A DNA stretch of 18,508 bases from Francisellaceae bacterium (GTDB lineage Bacteria > Pseudomonadota > Gammaproteobacteria > Berkiellales > Berkiellaceae): positions 1 to 18,508 of the forward strand of contig JAHFQG010000009.1 of the NCBI GenBank assembly GCA_023266415.1, written 5' to 3'. Made by a program: the position numbers and the translations under genes. Position 1 is the stretch's first letter; every line of letters starts with the position of its first letter. This document shows, in pieces, positions 1-7,135 of the stretch. Under the pieces are notes generated by a model. The model saw only the letters and a program-made list of their open reading frames with translations, was not told the DNA's origin and did not search any database.

Positions 1-482
1 CACCCGCCAAAGACGTTCTAGCTCTGCACCCAGATGGTATTTTTTTATCTAATGGTCCGGGGGATCCAGAACCTTGTGCCTATGCTCTTGATAATATTCG
101 TATTTTTCTTAAAAAACGTATCCCTATTTTGGGTATTTGTCTAGGGTTCCAACTGTTGGCACTGGCCGAGGGGGCTAAAACTTTCAAAATGAAATTCGGT
201 CACCATGGTGCTAACCATCCTGTGCAAGACATAAAAACAGGTCGTGTTTGGATCACAGCCCAAAATCATGGATTTTCTGTTGATACATTGCCCCCCACCC
301 TGAAAGCCACCCATATTTCTTTGTTCGATGGCACCTTACAAGGCATTCAGCATCGTGAAGCCCCCGCCATCGCGTTTCAAGGGCATCCAGAAGCAGGGCC
401 AGGGCCCAAAGATGCCACCGGTATGTTTGATCTCTTTCGACAACTCATGGACGCGTATACATGCCAAAAAGAACCGATATAA
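1..482 (+). CDS. carA: Carbamoyl-phosphate synthase small subunit, C-terminal part (5' end outside window)
   Basis: The glutaminase subunit of carbamoyl-phosphate synthase hydrolyses glutamine and channels ammonia to CarB, for pyrimidine and arginine synthesis in the cytoplasm. The reading frame is open from base 3; about 159 residues are visible, so the N-terminal domain and start codon lie upstream. Class I amidotransferase hallmarks are present in order: SNGPGDP, the nucleophile-elbow motif GICLGFQ with the catalytic Cys, [15 protein letters not shown], and [10 protein letters not shown] with the catalytic His and Glu. The residue after LG is Phe where E. coli has His; the catalytic Cys-His-Glu set is intact. 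The gene ends with TAA at 480-482 and overlaps the carB start by 22 bases, so the two subunits are probably translationally coupled. Family assignment is secure. Confidence 0.97.
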   Translation, partial: PAKDVLALHPDGIFLSNGPGDPEPCAYALDNIRIFLKKRIPILGICLGFQLLALAEGAKTFKMKFGHHGANHPVQDIKTGRVWITAQNHGFSVDTLPPTLKATHISLFDGTLQGIQHREAPAIAFQGHPEAGPGPKDATGMFDLFRQLMDAYTCQKEPI

Positions 483-3400
483 AAAGCATTCTCATTATTG
501 GCGCGGGCCCCATCGTCATTGGGCAAGGCTGCGAATTTGACTATTCTGGTACCCAAGCCTGCAAAACCTTGAAGCAAGAAGGGTATCGGGTGATTTTGGT
601 CAACTCCAACCCGGCCACCATCATGACCGATCCCAATTTATGTGATGCCACCTATATCGAACCTATTCACTGGACCGTCATCGAAAAAATAATTCAAAAA
701 GAACGCCCCGATGCTATCCTCCCCACCCTAGGGGGGCAAACCGCCCTCAATTGCGTCTTAGACTGCGCCCGCCAGGGCATTTTAGAGCGCTATGGCGTGG
801 AAATGATAGGCGCCACCCAAGAGGCTATTGAAAAAGCGGAAGACAGAGCAAAGTTCCAACAAGCTATGCACAAAATTGGCCTCAAAACACCTTTGTCCTA
901 TATGGCTTACGATATGGATAGCGCCAAAGTCGCCCAAGAACAAGTGGGCTTCCCCACCATTATTCGCCCTTCTTTTACTTTAGGGGGTACTGGTGGGGGA
1001 ATTGCTTACAATATGGAAGAGTTCGAAACCATCTGCTGCCGCGGATTCGATTATTCTCCCACCCACGAACTCCTCATTGAACAATCCGTGATTGGTTGGA
1101 AAGAATTTGAAATGGAAGTGGTGCGCGATAAAAATGACAACTGTATCATCGTGTGCTCTATTGAAAATATGGATGCCATGGGTGTTCATACGGGTGATTC
1201 TATTACCGTTGCCCCCGCCCAAACGCTCACTGACAAAGAATATCAACGCATGCGGGACGCTTCTTTCGCCATTTTACGAGAAATCGGTGTCGAAACAGGT
1301 GGCTCTAATGTGCAGTTTTCAGTCAATCCGATGGATGGCGAATTGTATGTCATTGAAATGAATCCACGTGTCTCTCGCTCTTCTGCCTTGGCCTCAAAAG
1401 CCACCGGTTTTCCCATTGCCAAAGTGGCCGCTCAACTGGCCGTCGGATATACCCTCGATGAATTGAAAAATGAAATGACGGGCTTTCAAACACCTGCCTC
1501 TTTCGAACCCAGCATCGATTATGTTGTCACCAAAATCCCTCGGTTTAATTTTGAAAAATTCAAAGAAGCCGACGATACCCTCACCACTCAAATGAAATCG
1601 GTGGGTGAAGTCATGGGTATGGGCAGTACCTTTGCCGAGTCACTTCAAAAAGCCATCCAGAGTTTGGAAGTCGGGTTGTTTGGACTTGAATCGCCCACTT
1701 ATGCTGATATAGAGGATATTCACACCACCCTAACTGAAAAACTTCGCACGCCTCGGTGGGATCGCTTATGGTATATTGCCGATGCTTTTCGACACGGATT
1801 TTCCTTATCGGAGATTTATGCGCTTTCTTACATTGATCCGTGGTTTTTATCTACGATTCAACATGTGGTGGAAACAGAAAGCCAGTTGACCAACAAGAGT
1901 TTGGATTCGTTCACCCCTCACGACTGGAAGGCCCTTAAACAACAAGGATTTACTGATCACCGTTTGGCCCAACTCCTCAACACCACAGAAGGGGCCGTAC
2001 GTGAACACCGTGAAGGGTGTCACGTCTTCCCCACCTTTAAACGCGTCGATAGTTGTGCAGCTGAATTTAGCACCCCAACCGCCTATATGTACTCTACCTA
2101 TCAATCCGTCTGTGAAGCAGTACCCACAACGCAACCCAAAATTATGATTTTAGGGGGGGGGCCCAATCGCATTGGCCAAGGCATCGAATTCGACTATTGC
2201 TGTGTTCATGCTGCCTACGCCTTACGAGAAGTTGGCTATGAAACCATTATGGTGAACTGTAACCCCGAAACTGTCTCCACCGACTACGACACGGCCGATC
2301 GCCTCTACTTCGAACCCCTCACGCTCGAACACGTACTGAATATCGTCCGAATTGAAAAGCCTCAAGGCGTGATTGTCCACTTTGGTGGCCAAACTCCCCT
2401 CAAATTGGCTGTAGCTCTAGAAAAGGCTGGTGTGCCTATTATTGGTACATCACCTGAAGCCATTGATTTAGCGGAAGATCGAGGCCGCTTTCAAGTCTTT
2501 CTAGAAAAATTACAGTTAAAACAACCCCCCAATGGCATTGCCCGTACCTTAAAAGAAGCTCTCATTACGGCAGAAAAGATTGGCTACCCCTTGATGGTTC
2601 GCCCTTCCTATGTGCTCGGAGGACGGGGAATGGAAATTGTGCAAGATCCTGAAGAACTGTGCCGTTATTTCCAAGAAGCCGTCCAAGTATCGGCTGGATC
2701 TCCCGTCTTGCTCGATCTCTTCCTAGATGATGCCATTGAAGTAGATGTGGATGCCATTTGCGATGGCACATCCGTATTTATTGGCGGCATCATGGAGCAT
2801 ATCGAACAAGCGGGTATCCATTCCGGCGACTCCAGTTGTACACTGCCCCCTTGTAGCTTAGGATCCGATATACAAGATTTATTGAGAAAGCAAGTTACCC
2901 AAATGGCTTTATCTTTGGGCGTGGTAGGGTTAATGAACATCCAATTTGCCATTCAAAAGGGTGTTATTTATGTGTTGGAAGTCAACCCTCGTGCTTCTCG
3001 CACAGTGCCATTTGTGTCCAAAGCCACCGGGCTGCCTTTGGCCAAAATAGCAACCCTGTGTAAAGTGGGTATATCTCTAAAACAACAAGGCATAGAGACT
3101 GAAGCAATGCCTACCCTGATGGCCGTAAAACAATCCGTTTTTCCGTTTGCTAAATTTCCAGGCGTCGACCCCATTTTGGGGCCTGAAATGCGTTCTACTG
3201 GGGAAGTGATGGGGTTGGGAAAAAGTTTTGGGGAGGCTTTTGCTAAAGCAAGTTTAGCGGCTAACAATAATATCCAGCGAACCGGCTCTGCCTTTATCAG
3301 CGTGCGAGATGCGGATAAAGCGGGAGTGGTGGAAGTGGCACGTGCTTTACGAGCATGCGGGTTTGACATTGTGGCTACTCGAGGGACGGCAGCCGCTTTA

Positions 3401-3688
3401 ATCCAAGGAGGGGTGCTATGTGAAATCGTTAATAAAGTTCAGGAAGGTCGTCCACATGTTGTGGATATGATTAAAAATGATAGAATTGCTTTTATCATCA
3501 ACACGACAGAAGGGCGGAAAGCCATTCAAGATTCCAACACCATTCGACGCCATGCCGTTCAACATAAAGTAAGTTATGTGACCACGCTTTCTGGCGCTAA
3601 AGCCGTGGTCATGTCACTTATCCATTCATCTGACCAAAGTATCGTTTGCTTGCAAACGTTACATAAAAGAGTACATTGCTATGAATAA
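461..3688 (+). CDS. carB: Carbamoyl-phosphate synthase large subunit
   Basis: The synthase subunit combines bicarbonate, ammonia from CarA and two ATP to make carbamoyl phosphate. At 1075 residues it is close to the usual length (about 1073). The start [17 protein letters not shown] matches the E. coli N-terminus, which fixes the ATG at 461. The two homologous halves are clear. The first has [10 protein letters not shown] near the N-terminus and ATP-grasp elements such as [12 protein letters not shown] and [18 protein letters not shown]. The second begins at about residue 560 with [12 protein letters not shown] and includes [12 protein letters not shown] and [18 protein letters not shown]. 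From about residue 940 ([14 protein letters not shown]) there is the C-terminal MGS-like allosteric domain. The gene overlaps carA by 22 bases and greA by 8. A run of nine G (2153-2161) encodes the GGG of ILGGGP. Wobble-position C is common early in the gene and less so near its 3' end. Confidence 0.98.
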   Translation: MPKRTDIKSILIIGAGPIVIGQGCEFDYSGTQACKTLKQEGYRVILVNSNPATIMTDPNLCDATYIEPIHWTVIEKIIQKERPDAILPTLGGQTALNCVLDCARQGILERYGVEMIGATQEAIEKAEDRAKFQQAMHKIGLKTPLSYMAYDMDSAKVAQEQVGFPTIIRPSFTLGGTGGGIAYNMEEFETICCRGFDYSPTHELLIEQSVIGWKEFEMEVVRDKNDNCIIVCSIENMDAMGVHTGDSITVAPAQTLTDKEYQRMRDASFAILREIGVETGGSNVQFSVNPMDGELYVIEMNPRVSRSSALASKATGFPIAKVAAQLAVGYTLDELKNEMTGFQTPASFEPSIDYVVTKIPRFNFEKFKEADDTLTTQMKSVGEVMGMGSTFAESLQKAIQSLEVGLFGLESPTYADIEDIHTTLTEKLRTPRWDRLWYIADAFRHGFSLSEIYALSYIDPWFLSTIQHVVETESQLTNKSLDSFTPHDWKALKQQGFTDHRLAQLLNTTEGAVREHREGCHVFPTFKRVDSCAAEFSTPTAYMYSTYQSVCEAVPTTQPKIMILGGGPNRIGQGIEFDYCCVHAAYALREVGYETIMVNCNPETVSTDYDTADRLYFEPLTLEHVLNIVRIEKPQGVIVHFGGQTPLKLAVALEKAGVPIIGTSPEAIDLAEDRGRFQVFLEKLQLKQPPNGIARTLKEALITAEKIGYPLMVRPSYVLGGRGMEIVQDPEELCRYFQEAVQVSAGSPVLLDLFLDDAIEVDVDAICDGTSVFIGGIMEHIEQAGIHSGDSSCTLPPCSLGSDIQDLLRKQVTQMALSLGVVGLMNIQFAIQKGVIYVLEVNPRASRTVPFVSKATGLPLAKIATLCKVGISLKQQGIETEAMPTLMAVKQSVFPFAKFPGVDPILGPEMRSTGEVMGLGKSFGEAFAKASLAANNNIQRTGSAFISVRDADKAGVVEVARALRACGFDIVATRGTAAALIQGGVLCEIVNKVQEGRPHVVDMIKNDRIAFIINTTEGRKAIQDSNTIRRHAVQHKVSYVTTLSGAKAVVMSLIHSSDQSIVCLQTLHKRVHCYE

Positions 3689-4157
3689 AGTGCCTATGAC
3701 TTTATCGGGAAAAGAACAATTAGAGGCCGAATTACAGCAGTTAAAAGGACATGAGCGTCATCGCATCATAGCCGCTATTGCGGAAGCACGGGCCCATGGT
3801 GACTTAAAAGAAAATGCCGAGTATCATGCGGCCAAAGAACAACAAGGCTTTGTGGAAGGCAGGATTTCTGAAATAGAATCTAAATTATCGTATGCGCATG
3901 TGATTAATGTGAAAAATCTGCCCAAAACAGGTAGAATAGTTTTCGGAGTAACGGTTACACTTATCAACACCACCACCGATGATGAAACAGTGTGGCAGTT
4001 GGTAGGCGACGACGAAGCAGATTTTAAACAAGGAAAAATTTCTATTAACTCCCCCTTGGCACGCGCGCTGATTGGGAAAGAAGCGGGCAATGTGGTGCAA
4101 GTGAATGCGCCGGGAGGAATGACGGAATATGAGATATATGAAGTATTATACCTATAA
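3681..4157 (+). CDS. greA: Transcription elongation factor GreA
   Basis: GreA enters the RNA polymerase secondary channel and stimulates cleavage of backtracked transcripts. At 158 residues it has the standard length. The N-terminal coiled coil (about residues 1-75) carries the conserved tip [16 protein letters not shown], with the acidic residues D41 and E44 that coordinate metal at the polymerase active site. The C-terminal FKBP-like domain contains [18 protein letters not shown] and [10 protein letters not shown]. The start [10 protein letters not shown] aligns with MQAIPMTLRG of E. coli GreA, supporting the ATG at 3681. That ATG overlaps the carB stop (ATGAATAA, 8 bases), so greA is expected to be translated by coupling from carB. 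Assignment is secure. Confidence 0.97.
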   Translation: MNKVPMTLSGKEQLEAELQQLKGHERHRIIAAIAEARAHGDLKENAEYHAAKEQQGFVEGRISEIESKLSYAHVINVKNLPKTGRIVFGVTVTLINTTTDDETVWQLVGDDEADFKQGKISINSPLARALIGKEAGNVVQVNAPGGMTEYEIYEVLYL

Positions 4158-4168
4158 AGGAGAATAAC

Positions 4169-4537
4169 ATGTTTAAAAATGTCGCTCAAATCATTTTTCG
4201 GTTCGGTGCTTTAAGGCGTCCTATTACTTCTTGGGTGGAAGACCATGTCAGTTATGGTGGCGATGTTTTTGTCCAAATTCCCCAAGTGCCTTCTAGTGTT
4301 GTGTTGCACAATTTAATGGAACAATGTTCCAATATGAATAAACATATTGTGGCGATGAATAATCTGCTACGATATCGCTGTACTGAGGTATTTTTCAATG
4401 AGCTAAAAAAAGATGACTCAAAAGAGGCTTTGCTCATGCGAGATTTGTCTCAGCAATGTACCGAAATGGCTCAACAAGCACAAGAAATGAAAACTGTGGT
4501 AGAAAGCTTTCAAAAAAAATGCCCTCAGCTTCGATAA
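4169..4537 (+). CDS. Hypothetical protein, 122 residues, mostly helical (first gene of the unknown cassette)
   Basis: I do not recognise this protein. It has 122 residues and starts at an ATG behind a strong AAAGGAGA ribosome binding site, 11 bases after greA. The N-terminus (MFKNVAQIIFRFGALRRPI) is basic and moderately hydrophobic, but I see no convincing signal peptide or full membrane segment. From about residue 40 onward it is rich in Leu, Met, Gln, Glu and Lys in spacings that suggest amphipathic helices or a coiled coil, notably LMEQCSNMNKHIVAMNNLL and the Gln/Met-rich tail MAQQAQEMKTVVESFQKK. It has four Cys with no metal-site spacing. Position and spacing suggest transcription with greA. 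It may be a small adaptor or structural protein, but no function can be assigned from sequence. Confidence 0.75.
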   Translation: MFKNVAQIIFRFGALRRPITSWVEDHVSYGGDVFVQIPQVPSSVVLHNLMEQCSNMNKHIVAMNNLLRYRCTEVFFNELKKDDSKEALLMRDLSQQCTEMAQQAQEMKTVVESFQKKCPQLR

Positions 4538-4546
4538 TCCATGGAT

Positions 4547-4551
4547 GGGAG
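4547..4551 (+). promoter_or_regulatory. Ribosome binding site deciding the start of the second unknown gene
   Basis: GGGAG lies 5 bases before the ATG at 4557. The upstream in-frame ATG at 4545 has no comparable purine-rich element at a workable distance, so 4557 is preferred as the start. Confidence 0.55.
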
Positions 4552-4556
4552 TGTGT

Positions 4557-5366
4557 ATGTTTAAATGGGATCCGAAAAAACAGGAAATGATTCGAGATGG
4601 CTCTGTCCAAGATGCCGCTATTCAAACAGAGCCCCTAAGGCAGGCTGAACACTATCGAGCAGAATTTAGAGGTACCCCAAAATATTTGAGAAAACCTGTC
4701 TTTGAGGTTCAAGAAGACATATCTGATAGTCAATCAAATTACTCATATTCTCATGAGGCACCCCCCCAGGAAAATAAGCTCGTTCCACAAACAGGACGAC
4801 GATATCAAACATCAGAACATCCTTCAAATTTGCAAATCACCCAGGGTGAAGAACTACCTGCCAAAAAAATGCCTTCTGTCTTTACAATATTTCGGAACAA
4901 ATTCAGTCAAAAATGGCTCGCTACCTGGTCACCCGATGGGACTAAACAGGAAAAAGAAAGCGAGGTACTCCTAGAACCATCCTCCAATCAAAATCCTGAA
5001 CAACCCAGCGAACAGGTTTATCAAAATAAAGAAATCACCCAAGAAGAACTTAAAAGCATATTAAGTGAAGCATCTCAAAAAAACTTCCCAATTCATGTCG
5101 AGCAATTGTTTCAGTCAGTATCAGATCAAACCCAATGGATAGGAAAACATGTCACCATCCAAGAAACAACCGGTACCGGAAAGCAAATTGAACACACTTT
5201 CCTATGCTATAGTGTTCCTCAGCCCAACTTCCAGCAAAGTTCTGAATTAGAATCCAGTTCTTATTATCCCCCCATTCTAATTGATAGAACTTTAGATCCT
5301 CAAATAGAACGGGAAGATACACTAAGCCATTCATCACAATCCTCTAGGAGAATATCCTATGCCTAG
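4557..5366 (+). CDS. Hypothetical polar, probably disordered protein, 269 residues (second unknown gene)
   Basis: No family is recognised. The chosen ATG at 4557 follows GGGAG by 5 bases; an in-frame ATG at 4545 would add four residues. The protein is dominated by Gln, Ser, Glu, Pro and Thr, with few hydrophobic clusters, so most of it looks intrinsically disordered. Short islands may fold: SVFTIFRNKFSQKWLATW near residue 105, and the segment from ITQEELKSILSEA to HTFLCYSVPQPNF at about residues 160-225. There is no signal peptide, membrane segment or Cys motif. The C-terminus is hydrophilic, with an acidic patch (PQIERED) followed by a Ser-rich end, SSQSSRRISYA. The gene overlaps the next one by 8 bases (ATGCCTAG), so their translation is probably coupled. 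The composition would fit a secreted effector or scaffold, but this is only an inference. Confidence 0.7.
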   Translation: MFKWDPKKQEMIRDGSVQDAAIQTEPLRQAEHYRAEFRGTPKYLRKPVFEVQEDISDSQSNYSYSHEAPPQENKLVPQTGRRYQTSEHPSNLQITQGEELPAKKMPSVFTIFRNKFSQKWLATWSPDGTKQEKESEVLLEPSSNQNPEQPSEQVYQNKEITQEELKSILSEASQKNFPIHVEQLFQSVSDQTQWIGKHVTIQETTGTGKQIEHTFLCYSVPQPNFQQSSELESSSYYPPILIDRTLDPQIEREDTLSHSSQSSRRISYA

Positions 5367-6126
5367 AACTCGACAATGGATACCACGTACCAGCTGGATA
5401 GATATAGGTATTAAAACAGAAAAAGTAGACCCAGATACCTGGGAAGCCGAAAGGTATCGTTCTTATCGATTATCTGGTATACGACCTTTTTGGGAAAAAA
5501 GGATTAAAAACAGCGTCGCTATAAAACAACTCAGTGTCATGGGTTTGTCTGATTTACAATATTTTCTACTCAAATATTTGGGAAGCAAAACGGCCAAAAT
5601 GGCCACCGATATCTTTATTGAGTTAGAGATATTACTTGGCTTAACCGATCAACATTGTAATAACAGCTTGTGGGATAAAAAACGTTTTTCAGACCGCGCA
5701 GATAACATTATTAATGCCGTAAAACACCTGATAAATAAATCAGAAACTCTCGCAGAATACCAGCCTTTATTTAAAAAAGACTCCTTTAAAGACAGACTCG
5801 ACCGCATTTGTTTGGTCTTGGAAGATCTCCTCGAAATCCCCGAACCTAAAAACCCTGAGGCTTTGCAAAAACGATTAAATGTCATTTGGATGACAATATG
5901 GGGTAAAAAACAAAATCAACCTATCACCCATTTCGATAGTATCATGGCCTGGCTAAACATCGAAGATACTTCCCAAGTGGTTGGTTATCATAAAAGCCAA
6001 CTAATGAACCCCCCACCCTTATGTCAGTTAAGGCAATATTTGTGGCGATATTCTAAAGAACCAGAAACAACCCCGAATGATACCGTGCACCATATTCAAT
6101 ACCGGACTTCTATTTTTTCTAAATAA
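5359..6126 (+). CDS. Hypothetical helical protein, 255 residues (third unknown gene)
   Basis: No family is recognised. The ATG at 5359 lies inside the previous gene's stop region (8-base overlap) and is preceded by AGGAG at 5346-5350 with 8 bases of spacing, so this is a well-supported start. The protein is soluble-looking and probably alpha-helical, rich in Leu, Lys, Trp and charged residues. Examples are SDLQYFLLKYLGSKTAKMA and FKDRLDRICLVLEDLLEI. The N-terminal 50 residues are basic and aromatic (MPRTRQWIPRTSW). No catalytic motif, signal peptide or membrane span is evident. The gene ends 6 bases before the converging yhbY. The tight coupling implies that it works together with the disordered protein before it, possibly as a partner or chaperone, though nothing in the sequence proves this. 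Confidence 0.75.
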   Translation: MPRTRQWIPRTSWIDIGIKTEKVDPDTWEAERYRSYRLSGIRPFWEKRIKNSVAIKQLSVMGLSDLQYFLLKYLGSKTAKMATDIFIELEILLGLTDQHCNNSLWDKKRFSDRADNIINAVKHLINKSETLAEYQPLFKKDSFKDRLDRICLVLEDLLEIPEPKNPEALQKRLNVIWMTIWGKKQNQPITHFDSIMAWLNIEDTSQVVGYHKSQLMNPPPLCQLRQYLWRYSKEPETTPNDTVHHIQYRTSIFSK

Positions 6127-6144
6127 ATAACCCTAATGGTTATT
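6126..6144. terminator. AT-rich hairpin between the convergent unknown gene and yhbY; possible weak bidirectional terminator
   Basis: AATAACC (6126-6132) and GGTTATT (6138-6144) can form a 7-bp stem with a 5-base loop. It spans the only 6 bases between the stop codons of two convergent genes. The stem is AT-rich and neither side has a long uninterrupted T run, so termination activity is uncertain. Confidence 0.35.
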
Positions 6145-6411
6145 ATTGTTGGCTTTAAAAAATACCACTTTGTGCCCAATAATTTGAACTAAATGAGCCA
6201 TATGATGGGTTATAATGGCCTGGATGATGGCTTGACGGGCAGATTTGTCTGCTGCTGAAATGTGTATTTTAATCAGCTGATGAGCCAGTAAAGCCACCCC
6301 AATTTCAGCTTGAACGGCCTCTGTAAGCCCCTTTTGACCAATACGAACCACCGGTTTTAACACATGGGCCTGTTGTTTTAAGGACTGATTTTGAGCTATC
6401 GTAGGTTTAAT
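6133..6411 (-). CDS. yhbY: YhbY-family ribosome-assembly RNA-binding protein with probable ATT start
   Basis: YhbY is a small CRS1/YhbY-domain protein with a KH-like fold that binds pre-50S particles. The visible core is LKPVVRIGQKGLTEAVQAEI, including the GQKG loop (GxxG), followed by HQLIKIHI and QIIGHKVVFFKA. The only conventional start in frame is GTG at 6363, but the homology continues upstream (SLKQQAH, matching HLKGLAH in E. coli). In this frame a stop lies 24 bases upstream of position 6411, and no ATG, GTG or TTG occurs before 6363. Starting at ATT (complement of 6409-6411) gives 92 residues whose first codon aligns with the E. coli initiator Met without gaps, and AAGG lies 9 bases upstream. 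The tail is an unusual NNNNH. The gene is divergent from rlmE, as in many gammaproteobacteria. Identity is confident; the start is an inference. Confidence 0.85.
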   Translation of the reverse strand: MKPTIAQNQSLKQQAHVLKPVVRIGQKGLTEAVQAEIGVALLAHQLIKIHISAADKSARQAIIQAIITHHMAHLVQIIGHKVVFFKANNNNH

Positions 6412-6420
6412 TTGAAAAGA

Positions 6421-6424
6421 CCTT
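6421..6424 (-). promoter_or_regulatory. Ribosome binding site supporting the ATT start of yhbY
   Basis: On the minus strand AAGG is followed by 9 bases and then ATT. The GTG at 6363 has no good Shine-Dalgarno sequence in front of it: the preceding bases are AAACAACAGGCCCAT. Confidence 0.4.
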
Positions 6425-6451
6425 ATTGCTTAAATGGTTTTAATCGTCACC

Positions 6452-6469
6452 CCCCAGCGTAGGCTGGGG
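6452..6469. repeat. GC-rich palindrome resembling extragenic palindromic elements
   Basis: CCCCAGC and GCTGGGG form a perfect 7-bp stem around GTAG, flanked by CGTCAC on the left and TTCAG on the right. The pattern (GTCA, palindrome, TCCAG-like end) resembles the small intergenic palindromes scattered in many proteobacterial genomes. It sits in the 78-base gap between divergent yhbY and rlmE and ends 7 bases before the rlmE ribosome binding site AAGGG (6477-6481). Only one copy is present in this window. Confidence 0.5.
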
Positions 6470-6489
6470 TTCAGATAAGGGCTCATTCT

Positions 6490-7101
6490 ATGAAAAAATC
6501 AGGCTGGATGCAACGTCATGTCCGAGATCCTTTTGTTCAAAAGGCCGTTAAGGCAGGCTATCGCTCGCGCGCTGCTTTTAAATTGATGCAAATACACGAA
6601 AAAGAGGGTTTATTTAAAAAAGGCCACTGGATCATCGATTTAGGTGCTACCCCAGGCGGTTGGGCTCAAGTGGTTTCAAAGTTGGTCGGCTCCACCGGTC
6701 GGGTGATTGCCCTAGACAGATTGCCCCTAATCCCCATTCCAGGCGTTATATTCATCCAAGGCGACTTCTTGGCCGATAGTACCTTGGAAACATTGCGAGC
6801 CGTTTGTCCGCCCAAGGGGGTTGATTGGGTGATATCTGATATGTCACCTAACTTAAGTGGGATATCTGATTCGGATGAAGCCCGTATGGCTGAACTGAAC
6901 GAAGCAACATTGGCTTTAAGTCTCAGACTCCTAAAACCCAAAGGAGGCTTGTTGCTCAAAATGTTTCAAGGCAGTGGATTTAAAGCGTTCCAAACCTTAT
7001 TGCAACAGCACTTTAATAAGGTCAAAACGTACAAACCGGATGCCTCTCGTGCTGAATCCAGGGAGGTCTACTTACTGGCGCAAGGATTTAAAGTGGTGTA
7101 A
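6490..7101 (+). CDS. rlmE: 23S rRNA (uridine-2552 2'-O) methyltransferase RlmE/FtsJ
   Basis: RlmE uses S-adenosylmethionine to methylate the ribose of U2552 in the A loop of 23S rRNA, a late step in 50S assembly. It has 203 residues; E. coli RlmE has 209. The SAM-binding motif is [15 protein letters not shown] (about residues 48-62). The K-D-K-E catalytic set of the family is present as K31 (in RSRAAFKL), D117 (in [10 protein letters not shown]), K157 (in LLLKMFQG) and E192 (in [10 protein letters not shown]). All four are offset by exactly seven from E. coli because of a shorter N-terminus. The ATG at 6490 follows AAGGG by 8 bases. It lies 34 bases before the best ftsH start, the usual rlmE-ftsH pairing. 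A small hairpin follows the stop. Confidence 0.96.
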   Translation: MKKSGWMQRHVRDPFVQKAVKAGYRSRAAFKLMQIHEKEGLFKKGHWIIDLGATPGGWAQVVSKLVGSTGRVIALDRLPLIPIPGVIFIQGDFLADSTLETLRAVCPPKGVDWVISDMSPNLSGISDSDEARMAELNEATLALSLRLLKPKGGLLLKMFQGSGFKAFQTLLQQHFNKVKTYKPDASRAESREVYLLAQGFKVV

Positions 7102-7104
7102 CCT

Positions 7105-7119
7105 ACCCAGGAACTGGGT
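7105..7119 (+). promoter_or_regulatory. Small hairpin between rlmE and ftsH
   Basis: ACCCAG-GAA-CTGGGT forms a perfect 6-bp stem with a 3-base loop directly after the rlmE stop codon and just before the ftsH ribosome binding site. The following TTTATAA is not a proper T run. It could stabilise an mRNA end, partly terminate transcription, or space the ftsH initiation site; the role is unknown. Confidence 0.35.
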
Positions 7120-7123
7120 TTAT

Positions 7124-7130
7124 AAGGGGG
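7124..7130 (+). promoter_or_regulatory. Ribosome binding site for ftsH, favouring a TTG start
   Basis: AAGGGGG ends 5 bases before TTG (7136) and 14 bases before ATG (7145), both in the ftsH frame. The spacing favours TTG. Related FtsH proteins often carry the same extra three residues (MSDM or MNDM) before the AKNL segment. Confidence 0.5.
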
Positions 7131-7135
7131 CGGCT

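Noticed and set aside
130..160. Phe instead of His after the CarA nucleophile motif (GICLGFQ)
   Set aside because: This position tolerates aromatic residues in amidotransferases, and the catalytic Cys, His and Glu are intact, so it is not evidence of inactivation.
2968..3369. 133-codon open frame on the minus strand opposite carB
   Set aside because: It is the shadow of the carB coding sequence; carB motifs are continuous through the region.
3824..4189. 121-codon minus-strand open frame across the end of greA
   Set aside because: It is antisense to well-conserved greA codons and crosses into the next ribosome binding site without its own recognisable features.
5170..5200. Walker-like GTGKQ in the second unknown protein (TTGTGKQIEH)
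   Set aside because: It lacks the GxxxxGK[ST] consensus, as Gln follows Lys, and there is no Walker B or surrounding P-loop fold.
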